From the NCBI GenBank assembly GCA_946406115.1, contig OX291547.1, forward strand, positions 13,025,001 through 13,089,000: a DNA stretch of 64,000 nt, read 5' to 3'. The notes below the pieces were generated by a model. The model had not been told where the DNA came from and made no database searches. It was given only the letters and a program-made list of their open reading frames with translations. Positions within the stretch are counted from its first letter, which is position 1, and every line of letters begins with the position of its first letter. The translations under genes were made by a program, and so were the position numbers. This document shows, piece by piece, positions 15,301 to 29,000 of the stretch. The DNA comes from Apoda limacodes. Taxonomy: Eukaryota; Arthropoda; Insecta; Lepidoptera; Limacodidae.

Positions 15301-18300
15301 TTCTCTCTCTATTACCTTAGCGGGTTGAAAGTTTGAAGACTCATGCAATTATATACAATGATATAAAACTATAACTATACTATAATATTATATCCTTGGT
15401 AATGACTGTCTGGTGGCCCAAGTGAAACTGGTTGGATCTTCGCACAGGAGTTTTACCTTTTGTGATAAACACTTGTGTTGTCATGAGTATGGGTGTGTTG
15501 GAGTATGTGTATGTTTTTACAAAAAAAAGTCTGTGAAGTGTGGAAACCAGTAGTACAAGCATTGCTTAGTTTGGGACCAAATGGCGCCGTGTAAGATGTA
15601 CAGGAATATCAATTGTTATTATACCAACGAGCTTTTATAATGATTAATGGATTCGTCAATGGTTACCAGTATGGCTGTGTTAGGATTTTGTAACAGAAGC
15701 GTCTGAAAATGGAGGTGAGAGGTAGTTATGGCAACTTCCAAATAAAGCCCTTTAATTTTAAGACCATTTTACTTATCTGTTTAATAAGAATTTTCTTTAC
15801 CTCTTTAAGAAATTTATTTTTTTCTTGTTCCAGTTTATTAACGTTGTCTACTTGTTTCTTCAGCTTATCGATTTCCTTATCTTTAGTGTCTATTTCTTTT
15901 TTAAGTTCTTCTATCTTTTTCATGCAGTCTGACATCGATGTTTGAAGGGATGTTGCGTTTTCTGTAAAATATTAAGATAAAGTATGTACGATACTAGTCA
16001 AATTAAAATATAAATACAGAAATATACTTACTCAAATCACTGTTTAATTTATTGATTTGGATTTCTAAATCTTTTTTATTTTCTTTTAATTTGTTGCATT
16101 CACTGATTGCATTATTTTTTTCAACCTCATTATTTTTACACTGATCAGTCAATATTTTTTTTTCTTTCTCTAATTTGGAGTTTACCTCCTTCAGCTGAGC
16201 TATTTCTGTTTGCAACTGGTTCTTTTCATTAGTGAATTGTGACTGATTTTTGGTTAATTTTATTCTAATGTCTTCGATGTCTTTCTCTAATTGTGATTTT
16301 GCATTGATCTCTTGCGTTGATAGCCCAGCGTTTTTCATGATGACGTACAGTTCACCTAAAAATTATGCTTAATAGAAATAGAATAGCCTGCTGATCACGG
16401 TAAATAAAACTACTTTGAATCGACAGCTGTAAACCAATTGCAATAGTACCGTTTGAAATCGCACTACACTGGCTCTATCTGCTTGCAAGTTGCAAGTGCA
16501 TGAGTTTCTTAAAGCGGATATATAATGTAGTTGATAAAATACCCAATTCTTCTTTTTCGATATTTGAAATAAACCAATGTTGATATTTTTTTACTTAAAC
16601 TTAACACTCAATTTATAATATTTTTACCATAGATGCCCTATAATTTACCTAAACCTCATACCTCGTAATTTTTTTTATTACTTGAGCAATGTACCCAACT
16701 GCTACATATAATCATTTAAAGTTTTTCTTCGTGGAGTTCGAATCTTTAAACTCATCTCACTAAAAAATAATTTATTCATACCGATTTCACTTTCTAGCTC
16801 TTCTACCATTTTCTTCATTTGTAATTTGGTTGTTATATCTGTGAGCTTCTTTGGTGTACGAGGCCTAAACGATTTAATTGCATCTTCTTTTAATGCCTTT
16901 ATTGTTGCTGCGAGTCTTGCATTTTCTTTTTCTAGCTGAAGTAAATTAGAGAAGTTCTTATTTTCAAAATAAAGGAAATACTTACCTAAATATGTGTATT
17001 ATTTTTTACCTTACTGTAGTTGAGTTTTAACTTATCCAATTCTTCTTGTTTGGATTTAAGATTTTCATTATCTTTCTTAGTAACTTCTGCACCAAACCTA
17101 ACTTTCCTTTCAGTCTTTTCATCCTTATCTTTAGCACCTTCTAAATCTTTGATTTTTGCTAAAGCCTCTCTTAATTCATTTTCTAGTAGATTTATTTTAT
17201 TATTATTTGGTTCCGAAGATTTATCAGATTTTAGTGATTTTGCATTTTTTAGGAGCTGCAATTTAAATGTAAATAAATAATTTGGTATCAACAGATCAAA
17301 TGTGGTTTTTAAGTTCAATAAGGTTCGCACTAGAAATAAATAAATTGCATATGCGTTATTTTAACTTTAAGGAAAAGTTCAAGCCAATTCTAATTAGTGT
17401 AGATGATTATACATGAAAATCATATATTAGTTCGCATTCTTTTGTATTTTGTTTATTTACCTGAAGTTTTTTATTTTCTAGTTGTAGCTTTTCATTTTCT
17501 ACTTCTAGGCTCTGAGTTTTGGCTCTAAGAACACTAGCTTCTTGTTCTATTACTTGTAATTGTCGTTTCAAATCCACATTTTGCTGTTCGTTGCTACCAT
17601 CGAGAGACCTGAGTTTAACAGCCGTTATTGTGTAAAAAATTTGATGACAAGATTTATTCACTGATTTGTTTTATACTTACCATAATCATCAAATAATACT
17701 GCTTATTAATTTTGTATCTATTGTACTTACTTGCTTTTTATCAGCGATGCCTTAGGTTTCTTATGTACTAAGTTGAGCTCTGCATGCAGTCTTTCACAAT
17801 CACGTTCCTTTTCAATAAGTTTCTTTCTTAATTCGTCTATCTCATCTTCTAACACCTATTGATTAAATTTTTTATATTATACTATTATAATATCAATAAA
17901 TTATAAATTAATTTTAATAGTAAAGATTTACTTTAACAACGGATTTCTAGCTTTAATTTTAACATACTTTTACTTTTTCTGCAGCTAAATCACTGTGTTT
18001 TGTCGTATTTCGCTTTAGTGTAACTGTACTGCTAGAGTTTGTAGTCGTTTTAGAATTAGAAATCTTTTCAGTTAGTTCCTTAATTTGTTTCTTAAGAGTA
18101 TCTCGGTCTTGCTCAAGTTCTTCTACTTTTCTCCGTAAAACCGCAGACTCCTTTAATAAAACAAAACATTCGTATAGAGCACATCTCATTACCGTATAAA
18201 AATAACTTCGTATTTGGTAAAACCGACACTGCCAATTAATATAGATTAGCCGTATTTAAACACCTGTTCATTTAGCTCGAGAAGAAGACGTAACTCTGCT

Positions 18301-21300
18301 GGATCTTCCTCATCTGATATTCCTTCGTCTTTTTCGTTGGGTGCCTCAATTGCTAATCTATTAGACGGAGGTGTTGGTGATAACTTGCGACCTAAAAATT
18401 TTATATAATTAGCCAAAAAAATATTGGATGTTCTGATTTAGTAAGAATTTGTTGTTTTATTTTTTATTTCTATTACAGAAGTTTTGTTTATTTATTATTT
18501 AAAACTATTTTAACATATTTTAAATGTTATCTCTCATCTAGAAGGTTTAAATAGGGAATTAAGAAATTTCATACAATTTCAGTTAAATGTCAGTTATATG
18601 TCATAGCTCAAAAATAGCTGCATGAAACAGCTGGCATGTAACTTAACTTGCTACTTCAGAACTACAACCCCTTGGGTAAAATATTCGGTCATAAGTATTT
18701 GTGTTTTCGAGATAAGCTTCATATAATTTATTTTACTTGTCAGCTGTAAAGAAACAACGGTAGAAAAGCGTGAAAGAGACCAAGCAAGTCTGCGGCGAGT
18801 AGTTGTCTCTAACGTTTTGTTTTTATTTTACAGAAAAGAGACAGGTACTTGCAGCGAATAAGCTTAACCTCTTTCTAAAGAGTTTTACAATTTTGTAAGG
18901 CTATTGTGCAGTCCATAGGACATATTACAGAACTTGAAGTCTATGGTCCGTACACAATTACAGATACATTATAGTGTAAACTCATAATAACAAAACACTT
19001 ACACACACGTTAGTTTATTGACGTGAGTTACAGAATGTTATTGTCTGTTATCATTTATGAACATGAAGAGTTAATGCAATAAAGCAACAACATAAAAACA
19101 ATGAAATATTTGGATTGTATGACTACATAGTCCCTTCAGTAGTCATACACTACGAAGGATTTCAAACCAAACTGGAGAAAATGGCTACCTTAATCTGCCT
19201 TTCAAGGATTACATGTTTATAAGAAGCATGTTAGTATGTTTTACTTAATTTTATAATCAAAAGACAAAATACCTATTCTTGTTAATTATGTAAAATATAA
19301 ATGACATGTTTAGTAATATGCGAAGAGGTAGGATTACTTCTTTTGGGTTTGTTATTGGAAAAAAAAATGATTTTGCCACAATATAATTAACTTGACATAC
19401 TTCTGGCTTTGGTAGCCATTTTCTTCAGCTGTAGAAGTAATGACTCATTGTCATCCTCGACTCGCTCTGCAGTTTTACGCAAATTATTTGCCTGAAAAAT
19501 TCGTTAGTATTATTAATGAACATTTAGTCAGTATGAGTTTCAAATGCAGAAAAAACTAGGAGGATGCATAACACGCGTATAAATATATATCAACGCGACA
19601 AAAACAATAGGTATAATAATCCAAAAGTAAAAATATACCTATAGTAGGCAATCTTACTGCCAATGGACTAAACAATGAAACGAAGGGAAAAGAAAAGTGG
19701 GACGATGAGCTTGTAGAGGCTTTATCCGGTGAAAGAGGCGGACTCTCTGACTTTTCCATAGCTTCAATTCTTAGTTTTTCTTTACTGGCTATATTGTCAT
19801 GATATTCACTAAGAGATGCGTGAGATTTTTGATCAGATATATGTGCATTCTCTGTCATGGTTTCTTTATTATTCATTATTTTCTCTCCGGTTTCAGAATT
19901 AGCATCAGCAGCCTCATTTTCTTCAGCACAGTGGTTTTTGTTAATAAAACATGTTGGTTCCGTTTGTACTACGGTATTTCTGGATTTTCGTTGGTATATT
20001 TGCGTGGCAATATGTCTTTTTGCACTGTTAGTTTGGAAATTTTTGTTGTTTACTAAAGGTTTCTCTGTTTGTGTGTACGTTTCGACGTCATCGCTCGTAC
20101 ATTGGACGGTTGCCTCTTTTGTGTCTTTCATTGTATCAGTAGCTACATCGTGTTCCAGTACCATATCAGTTTGACAGCCTGCAGAGTAGTTTCGAAGTAA
20201 ATCTTGAGGGGACTGTGTACTTTTATTAGCTCCTATGAATAGCTGGTTGACAGCGAACGAAGATAAACTTTTTTCTAGCTTTAATTGTGTTTCAAACAGA
20301 TGGACCAAATCTGAGGTTTGATCTTTTTCATCGTTATTACTGAAATTCAAGTTTTGAGGAGGTATGAGATCAGGATGATGAGACGACTGAGAAGAAGGCC
20401 CATTGATTTCGTTGCGTTCTCTATATCGAGTAGCCTGTTTGAAAAAACCGATTGTAAGCGAATGAAAAGATTATAATGGGCAATTACAATTTAAAGTGAG
20501 ATATAACAATAAAATAAATGTGGCATAAATGATCGCGTAGCTTATTGGAGATTACTGCGTGTTTATAGTAAACCATTATTTATGAGTTGCATGTCTAACA
20601 TTTGACTATTTGTGTCGGTGGACATTACGGTTGGACATGTGCCAGCTGGCAACTACTAGGAACTAATGCCCTATTAAATGCAATTGTTGCGTATAAGTTT
20701 CACAGTTGAAATACAGATGTTTAAGCAAGTGAAACTAGTTGGTTACCAGAGAGCATGAGATCAAAGATGTTGCTCTTGAATTGCATTTATAACAAATTGT
20801 AAAAAAATAATTTATGATGTTAAAGAATGTTAAAAGAATAAGTTTTGGTTTTTAGTATGCTAACGATGCAAAGAATTATAATTATGAGGCCTTCTTTAAA
20901 GAGTCCGTAAACGCTGTAAACGTAAAACGTTGGCCTACTTACTAGGCTTACTACTATATCTTTCGTAACTTGTAAGCTTAACGTAAAAGAAAAACCTATT
21001 ATTTCTATCACGGTCAATTCCTGATTAAGACAAAATATAAAATTTACATGCATTAAGTCTTCTTTCAAAAGAAAAGTATGTCTTTTTCATAGTATAGTGC
21101 AGTCATTGGAGCGAAAAATAGGGTTTTACCTCCGAAAGCTTATTTCAAGCACTACAAAACCCTATTTCATTAGATTGCATTAAATTGTATCTGCTCGCCA
21201 CTAGATGGCATTGAATACATCGATTAAATTTCAGACAAAATAAAAAAACGGCTTTGATCTTTAATATATAGCTTAATATTGCACTTAGAACACTTTTTAA

Positions 21301-22967
21301 AAAACCGATTTGTGCAGTTTTTCACCTGCTACAATTTTGTCCAAAAAACGATGAAAAACGTGAAAAAAATCCGAATTTTCAATTGCCAATAACTTAAAAA
21401 GTATTGGGTTTTTTGAAAAACTTTATAGAACAGTTTTTTCTTAAAATTAGGTCTTCTATCGATATCTGAGGATTCTTTTGAAGAAAAAAATTTACACCAC
21501 CGAGAAGGGGTGACGTATGCAGGTCTCCTCACGATGTGTTTCTTCAGACAAAATTCAGTGGTATAAATAATCACTTTACTTGGAAAATTAAGAAAAAAAG
21601 ACATTGGTACATGCCAGGTTTGAACCTCCGCCACTCAGGACACAAAATGAAACGAAACTCCTGGGTCACCACCAACTTCTTATTACCCAAATTTAGCGTT
21701 TAATATTAGTATATGAACTTATAATTAAATACCGTTTTTATTATGTTTAATATCTGCGCGTGACGGGATATTGTTATTGTGTTCACAAATTGTTAATTCT
21801 GTAATATTATGACAGAAATTTAAGAAAATTTAGTAAAGTATGTTATTTTTTTCTAAAAACGATTGTCAATCAGTAAAAATAGTAATTAAATTTTAACCTC
21901 TTCTTCAACATTTCGCAACTGTTCCCTGAGATCGGCCTCTCGTTCCAGTGAGTCTTGTAAGTCTCTTAGTAGCTGCGCTGGATCTTCCTGACTGCCACCA
22001 CGCGTCAAAGAAGACCGCGATACTTTAACCTAAACAAAACAAATATAAAGACTTAAATTTAAGCTGAAGTTTTGTTTTTATCTTTAGCAAAAGGTAAGGC
22101 TACGGAAAATTCATTTTAAAGCAATTATATACCTTACGCTAATTTTGACTAGAGTTGACACGCGCACCGAGGCTTCCGTAATAAATAGTATTCGTAAACA
22201 GTTTTTTTAACTACCCAAAATTTGTTGATTTTTTAAGTTTGTGCCAACGCCCAATGTTGAGTTACCATGTTTTCTCATAGGTTTTCCTGTAATCTTAAGT
22301 AAAGAACTATTTACTGTTTTTTTTTTTAATTGCTAGGCTCAGTAGAGGTGTTGCAAGCGTCCATAGGCTGCGGTGACCGCTTACCAGCCAGCGGACCGCA
22401 AGCTTGCTTGCCACTTTAGGGGTATAAAAAAAAGATAAGCCATCAAGAGCTCATAATTGTCAATTTTCATCTATTTCCTGAATACACTTTTTTTAATTTG
22501 GATAAAAAACTAGCTACTATAAGCGATGCCTATATACCTACTATAATAGTATTTACTTTTTGTATAGGATTAATTCAGAATAATATTGGCGTGACTTATT
22601 AAGTACCCCGTCGGCAGGTGGTTGGTGCTTCTTGAGGTTGGCGGGTGGCTGTCCGGAGGCTGAGGCGAGGCGTGCGTTGGCGTCGGCTAGGTCCCGCTGC
22701 AGTCGCAGCGCCACCTCGTTAGACCGCGAAACCTCCTGCTCCAACTCCTTGATACGGTTCACGCGTGACATACCTTCCTCGCCACCCACTATCTGTAGAC
22801 ATAGACGATGCATTAAATTAGCTTTAATTAATTTTATTGACCAATTTGCATTATACCATAAAAGTGTGACTGAACAAAATAGCTATATTTGACAACAAAC
22901 ACGGTGAAATACGGAGTGAAATTAAAAATAGTTTTATGAACACGTTGAGAAAGAGCCCTTCTCTTGG

Positions 22968-23008
<41 letters not shown>

Positions 23009-26000
23009 TATGATAAATAATAATGAAAAAGGTAAGTCTTTAAACGGGTGATAACTACTGCTCACTTAAATGCAAACAGTTATCTATTTCCTTATTCTTT
23101 TTAGAAACAGGTTATGTAAAGAAACTGCACATTTATGTTTAAAGACATAATTGCAAGCAGTTGCAAAACAATAAGACATTTTTAACAAATTCCTACGCAA
23201 AACTTTTTTGTTTTTACCCAAACCTCATCGTAGACTGACGTTTGCGACGTCACTATTTTTACGGTCTATTGTCTCATGTGCCAAAAAGTTTGGGGGGATT
23301 TTATACTAATATTATAGAGTATTCTACTAATGAATTGTGAAGCAACACTCACTTCTAATAATTTTTTTTCCTGATCTAACTTCTCCCGCTCCAACTGATC
23401 AGCCTTCCTTTCAGTCTTCTTTAACTTGAACGATAAAACTCTACAGTTCTTTATCGTCTGTTCCAGCTCTCTTCTCAGAGAAGAGTATTCGTCTGCTTGG
23501 TCCTCTCTAAAAGATCATTAAACATCATCAACTTTTAAATCAATCGTGTCTATGGAAATTATTTTAGACTAGTCGAAACCCCATCCGCGGAAAAATCCTA
23601 TTCCCGAAGGAAATTTCGATCAGAATAAAGTATTTGTCTTGTCTATCTCTGTCCCTAAACCTTTCTTGGTGCCACAAACAAAACCAATTGCATGCACGTT
23701 TACGACGTAAGAAAACTGACACCACCAAAAAACCCAGTGGAAACTATCGATAAACATGAAAAGTATTTTATATTCTTTGGAATCCCTTCAGTTATACCTA
23801 CGCCAATTAGTTCACGTCATTGCTTCGTGAGTACAGGAATAGTGCATTGTTTCTTACGACTTGATTTATCGAAATATATATAAATCAAAATAGCCTATGT
23901 TACTCAGGGATGATGTATCTTTCTGTTAGTGGAAGAATTTTTATAATCAGTTCTGTAGTTGCGAAGATTACCCCCTATTTTACTAACAAATAAACAAATT
24001 TTACCTCTTTATAATATTAGTATATATAGTTTTATGTTTCATAAGAAACAGGGTAAACATCATAGGACATCCAAAACGAAAAAAAAAGTAGTTTAACACA
24101 TATATTAAGTACCTAAAATTGTCTTGCATTTCCTCTATTTCTTCCTCGAGATCGCGTAGCTCCTTCTTCATATCCTCGTTCTCGTCCATCAGCTCTTCGC
24201 AGAGTGTCTCTGCGGCCAGCAGCTTGTCCCGAAGCTGCTGAATTTGACGCGCTTGGGCTTCTACTGATGGACGTGACTGGAAACAAAGAGTTTTGTGTTT
24301 TAGAAGTGTCTTCAGCCTTAACTTACCTTTTATTTAGTTCTAACACTGCAAAATGTGCAATAAGTTTATTTGCCATTAAAAAATAAAAAAAAAATATGAA
24401 AAGCGAAGTTCAAAGATAACTACACAATATATGATCTGAAATAATTCATATCATCAATTATGATATGAATTAATTTAGATAATATTGTGTATAAATACAC
24501 TCTTTAAAAAAAATATTTTGACTCAAATAATTACCTCAAGCTCACATTCAATCTCTTTAATCTTCAATCCAAGATGCTTCTTCTCATCCCTGAGATCTTC
24601 ATTCTGCGAGCTGAGTTCGTTGACCTTCTGCTGCAGCTTGAGCACTTCGGAGGATCGGCCCGTAGTATATTTATTGGCCGTGTCGATGTTAGCCAGCCTT
24701 CTCAGTAGTATGTCACTTTTCTCTTTCTCTACTCGCTCACACCGTTTCTTTAATAGATCAATCTCTTGTTTTAAACTGTCTATTTGTTCCTGTAAATGTA
24801 AAAGCATTAACAATAAAATAAACATACCCTCAGGGTGTCTTTAGAATTTGATTTTTCATATTAAACAGTTATAATGAGCCGTGTAGCTCATCTGTGAGTT
24901 GAAATTACTGCTTGTTGGTTAATTAGACTTGGTTAATAAGTTACTTGCAGGCGCTACATGGATAATTAACTTATAAGCTTCCTCGCACATGCGCCGGCCG
25001 ATATTTAAAAGATTTTTTTATCACATTTACACCAATATTTGTTTATTCTTTCTTCTGTCATATGTCAGTTGCACATATTAGCAAATAAAATAAACATGAA
25101 ATTTGAGTTAATATGTAACTTTACTACAAATTTGAATTGGCCAAGTAATTTAAAAAAAAAACCCCTGAGAGCATTAGAGGCCGACCGGCCGACGAACCAA
25201 CCGTCGCCCGTTGTGTATTCGTTTGTTTATTCGTACATCGTTTTTCTCAAAGTAATATACCATGTATACCAAGGATCTATATACTACTCTAGATTTGGGT
25301 AGGCAGATGGTATAACCTGAAGATTATAAGAAGTTATTTGGTTCGTCATCGGACGTCTTAGCGACGTCATTATTTCGATGCCACGGTTTTCGTCAACTAC
25401 CTTGTTGAATGACAGTCTAGGGTAGCAGGGTCTATTTTCACCAAGTTAACGTCGACGAGTATGGTTTTAGTGTCGATGGTAATGGTTCCAACAGTTCTTT
25501 GTTATCGGACGTCTCAGCGAGGTTAAAACCATAATATCAATGGTACATTCCTGACAACGCCTTGTTGTTTATTAAAAGTTTACGTTAAGTATAAAGTGTT
25601 ATCTGGTTAACGTCGACGGCCGTGGCGTGTCGGTGATGATGGTTACGTCTGTACTTGCTTTGCCATCTGAAGTTACCATAGAATAGCTAAGTTGTGTTCA
25701 CGGTGCTTGCCGAACGCCTTGGTCCACGTTGAGTTACTTAGTCTCACCTGGTTAACGTCGACTAGTGTAGTGTCTGTGTCGGTGGTGGTAATGGTGCCGG
25801 CATTGCTGGTTTCGTCATCGGACGTCTCCTCGCGATCACGTAACGGTCCGCCGCGTAATGGTGGTTTTAAAGTTGAAGATGAGTTGCGCGAACTCTTCAC
25901 CTATCAATATAGAATTTTGTAAACACAGTTTAATTAAGTAAAAAAAAATAGTATAGAAATATCTAGATAGTTTATTATGTGCTTCGAAATGAATTTGCAC

Positions 26001-29000
26001 AGTATTTAAAGGAAATCTAAAAACGTTGGTGTAACAGTTAATCATTAGAAACTGGGTAAATACATAATAATATTCTTAGTCATTAAAGCATTTTTTATGC
26101 TTATTTGGTTATATTTTTAACAAATTTTACTATGGTATCTTTCACTATAATTTATGTGGTTTATTCATGATAATTTACGGGACGTATATTACGCCATATT
26201 TGCATGGAAATAAGATAAACGAATCTAGATTGATAATAACCATGTCTGTAATCACCAACATTTTTAGTTTTATTACAGATATAATTTTTGCAATTTATTA
26301 ATTATATAGTTACCAATTTATATACAAAACCTATCTATCAAATAAATATATAAGTAGGTAGATATTCATTAGCAGTAGAAAAAAAAAAACAGTGTAGGTA
26401 GGTAGGTATGTACCTGCATTAAAAAGTTAACGTCTTCTTTAGCAGAAGATCGCTCTTCTTTTAACCGAGTGGTTTTTTCATCTTCTTTTGTTCTTGATAG
26501 GCTTCTCCTTTCTCTGTCTTTCTCCACACTTGGCTCTTTTTCAGAACTGCTTTGAGTTTTAAGTAAATGCATCTGAAAAACACAAACCCAACAAAAACGT
26601 TTTAATTGATTTTTATAATCAATATTTGGTTTTAGGTCTACATTTTACACATAAGATTTAAATTTCAGGTTGAGATTGCGTCTACGACCTAGCAACCTTA
26701 AATATTATGATGTGTTTGTTTATTTTTTGGGTTATTCCCTTATCACGCAAAATATGCAATGCAGTTTTTTACATTATCGCAGAATCACATAAGCTACCTA
26801 CATGCTAGATAATATGTTAAATTATAGATGGTTACTTAGATATACGCTTATAAAGAATGTTATAAAACTTAAGTAGGTACCTATACTAATATAACTTAAA
26901 GTGCTCTATATGCTAACTACCACCGCATTAGACACAGCACATCGCACAAAAATGAAACATTCATATCTCGAACTCTCACAGATATAAGTATATTAGTTAC
27001 AACACATTACTAAAAACTACTAGTTTCAAAACTAGTTCATTTTTAGAATATGCCTTGAGCATAGAAAACGCCAGTTGCGACGCGCTAGTTAGCTGCACTC
27101 TGTCCCATAATAGCTAATTCACGTAGTTAAGTAAGACAAGAGGCAGGCCTTTTGAAAAATGAGCAGGCCTCTCATCTGCATGAAGCCTGCCAAATGTAAA
27201 ATAGTAAGAATGGAGTGCGCAAAGTTGGCGAAAGCTGACAAGTCCTAGACTAGCCCAATGGTACATCGCGATTCCTATTTTACCTGTGTCTCCCTGTTAA
27301 AATAAATGGCCACGCACTGTGCGTTTTTTATACCACTAAGGTGGCAAACCGTTTTGCTCGCACATGTTCCTTCTGATGTGAAGCGGTTACTGTAGCCTAT
27401 GATTGCTTGCAACACCAGAAACAGTACTTCCGCGTTGCTGTCCCTTTAACGAATCTAATCTCTTTCATCTTGAAGCACTAATTTGAGAAACGCGGGCCGT
27501 AAACTTGTCTGCCACCTTGGTGTTATAATTAAAATAATAAATCGTATTATTTATAATACTTGTATCAGGACCGGATTCCGAAATGGAGCTGCGTAATATT
27601 TATTACCTACACGTAAACATTGAAATAAATCTTAAAATTGCGTACAAAAAGCACAAGCGAAACGGGTTCAATATTTGAATTGAAAACGGATAAGTACGAG
27701 TTACTAGTACGAGATTTCAATAATAGGCCATTTCCGTAATTAATTAAATCTCCGAATCTGTTCCGTATGCCAAGTACCTACCGCTGTGTTTATTTCGGGA
27801 GTCTCGCTCGCAACAGACGGAGTTGAGCGATAACAGACAGCAGTAGTTTGACCCACTTAAGATTGTCTAAAAAATTAACTAATCTACACTATAGCGAAAA
27901 GGCTTACCTATATTTTATTTATTGATTTAGCATTATACTTGCTGCTCGATAACCTACGTAACTAAGCAGAGAGACTGTAAAAAATATCGTTGGCATTAAA
28001 TTAATTTGTCTGGTACCTGCTACCTAAACCGAGGGGTAGAAGTCACGTCACACCCTAGGCGAGGGCATTATTATCAAATCAAATCAAATCATGGTACTTT
28101 GGAGTTATACACTTTAGTGTTTATTATTTTAATACTATACAAGGTTAATCTTAGGTACTTAAAATAAATTAAACCAAACCAAAAGTGAACGGCATTCCCC
28201 CTGCTTCCCTTATAACAATATAGATATCTACTTAAATCATAATCTTCTTTATCTTCATAATAAAAGTTCTAAGTTAATCTGATTACCATATTTTACGTCA
28301 AACCAGACGTAATTAACACACACATCACAGAGCATACCTTATTTAAGTCAGTTAACCCAAGTGACTCTGGGAATGACGCACAATTTAAAAATAAATTAAA
28401 AAAATCTCTATGAATATGCGTATATTTATCCTTTTGCGTTTTGGTCTTAATGCGTCGGAAGGATTTGTGACCGAGCCAATTTGTATGAAACAAGAAAGTA
28501 TGAAAAACATTTTTGACAATATCTTTTTATTTAGTTAAATTTGCAACATATGACGCAAATAAAGTTCTTTTAATTGCATTACAAAGGGAACCCAAAGTGT
28601 AATCAAAATAGCAAGACGAATTGTTAACGATTTGTTGGCCAAAATTAAATACTAAGATAAAAGAAATGAGGCTAACAGTTTTTAATTGTTATTAATAACC
28701 AATACCAATCAAACTTGATTAATTTTATTACATTTTTGACATATCTCTGCGCTAAAAGAATTTTGTTTTTGTCAACGGGCCACTGCAGCTTCTGTTGACG
28801 GATAAAGCTACAGTGACTTCTTAACTAGAGGGTGTCGCTTATTATTAGCATAGAATTTTAGTATTGTAACATATATATATTCCTCTCAATAATAATTTTA
28901 CAGGAAAAACCCTTTGAATTAGTATGTTTAAAGAAATTTGTTAATTATAACGTTGCGTTGATGTTGGAATGCTATCGAGCGAGACTTACCTTTATCCTGT

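Noticed and set aside
12374..17661. Many separate minus-strand coiled-coil frames of 60-115 codons that look like small genes
   Set aside because: They are bounded by AG and GT at the right places and join in frame; they are exons of the single SOGA-like gene.
26414..26572. ATG at the first base of exon 5 as the main gene start
   Set aside because: Exons 1-4 join in frame to it and exon 1 has a good start with an upstream stop. Only an isoform start remains possible.
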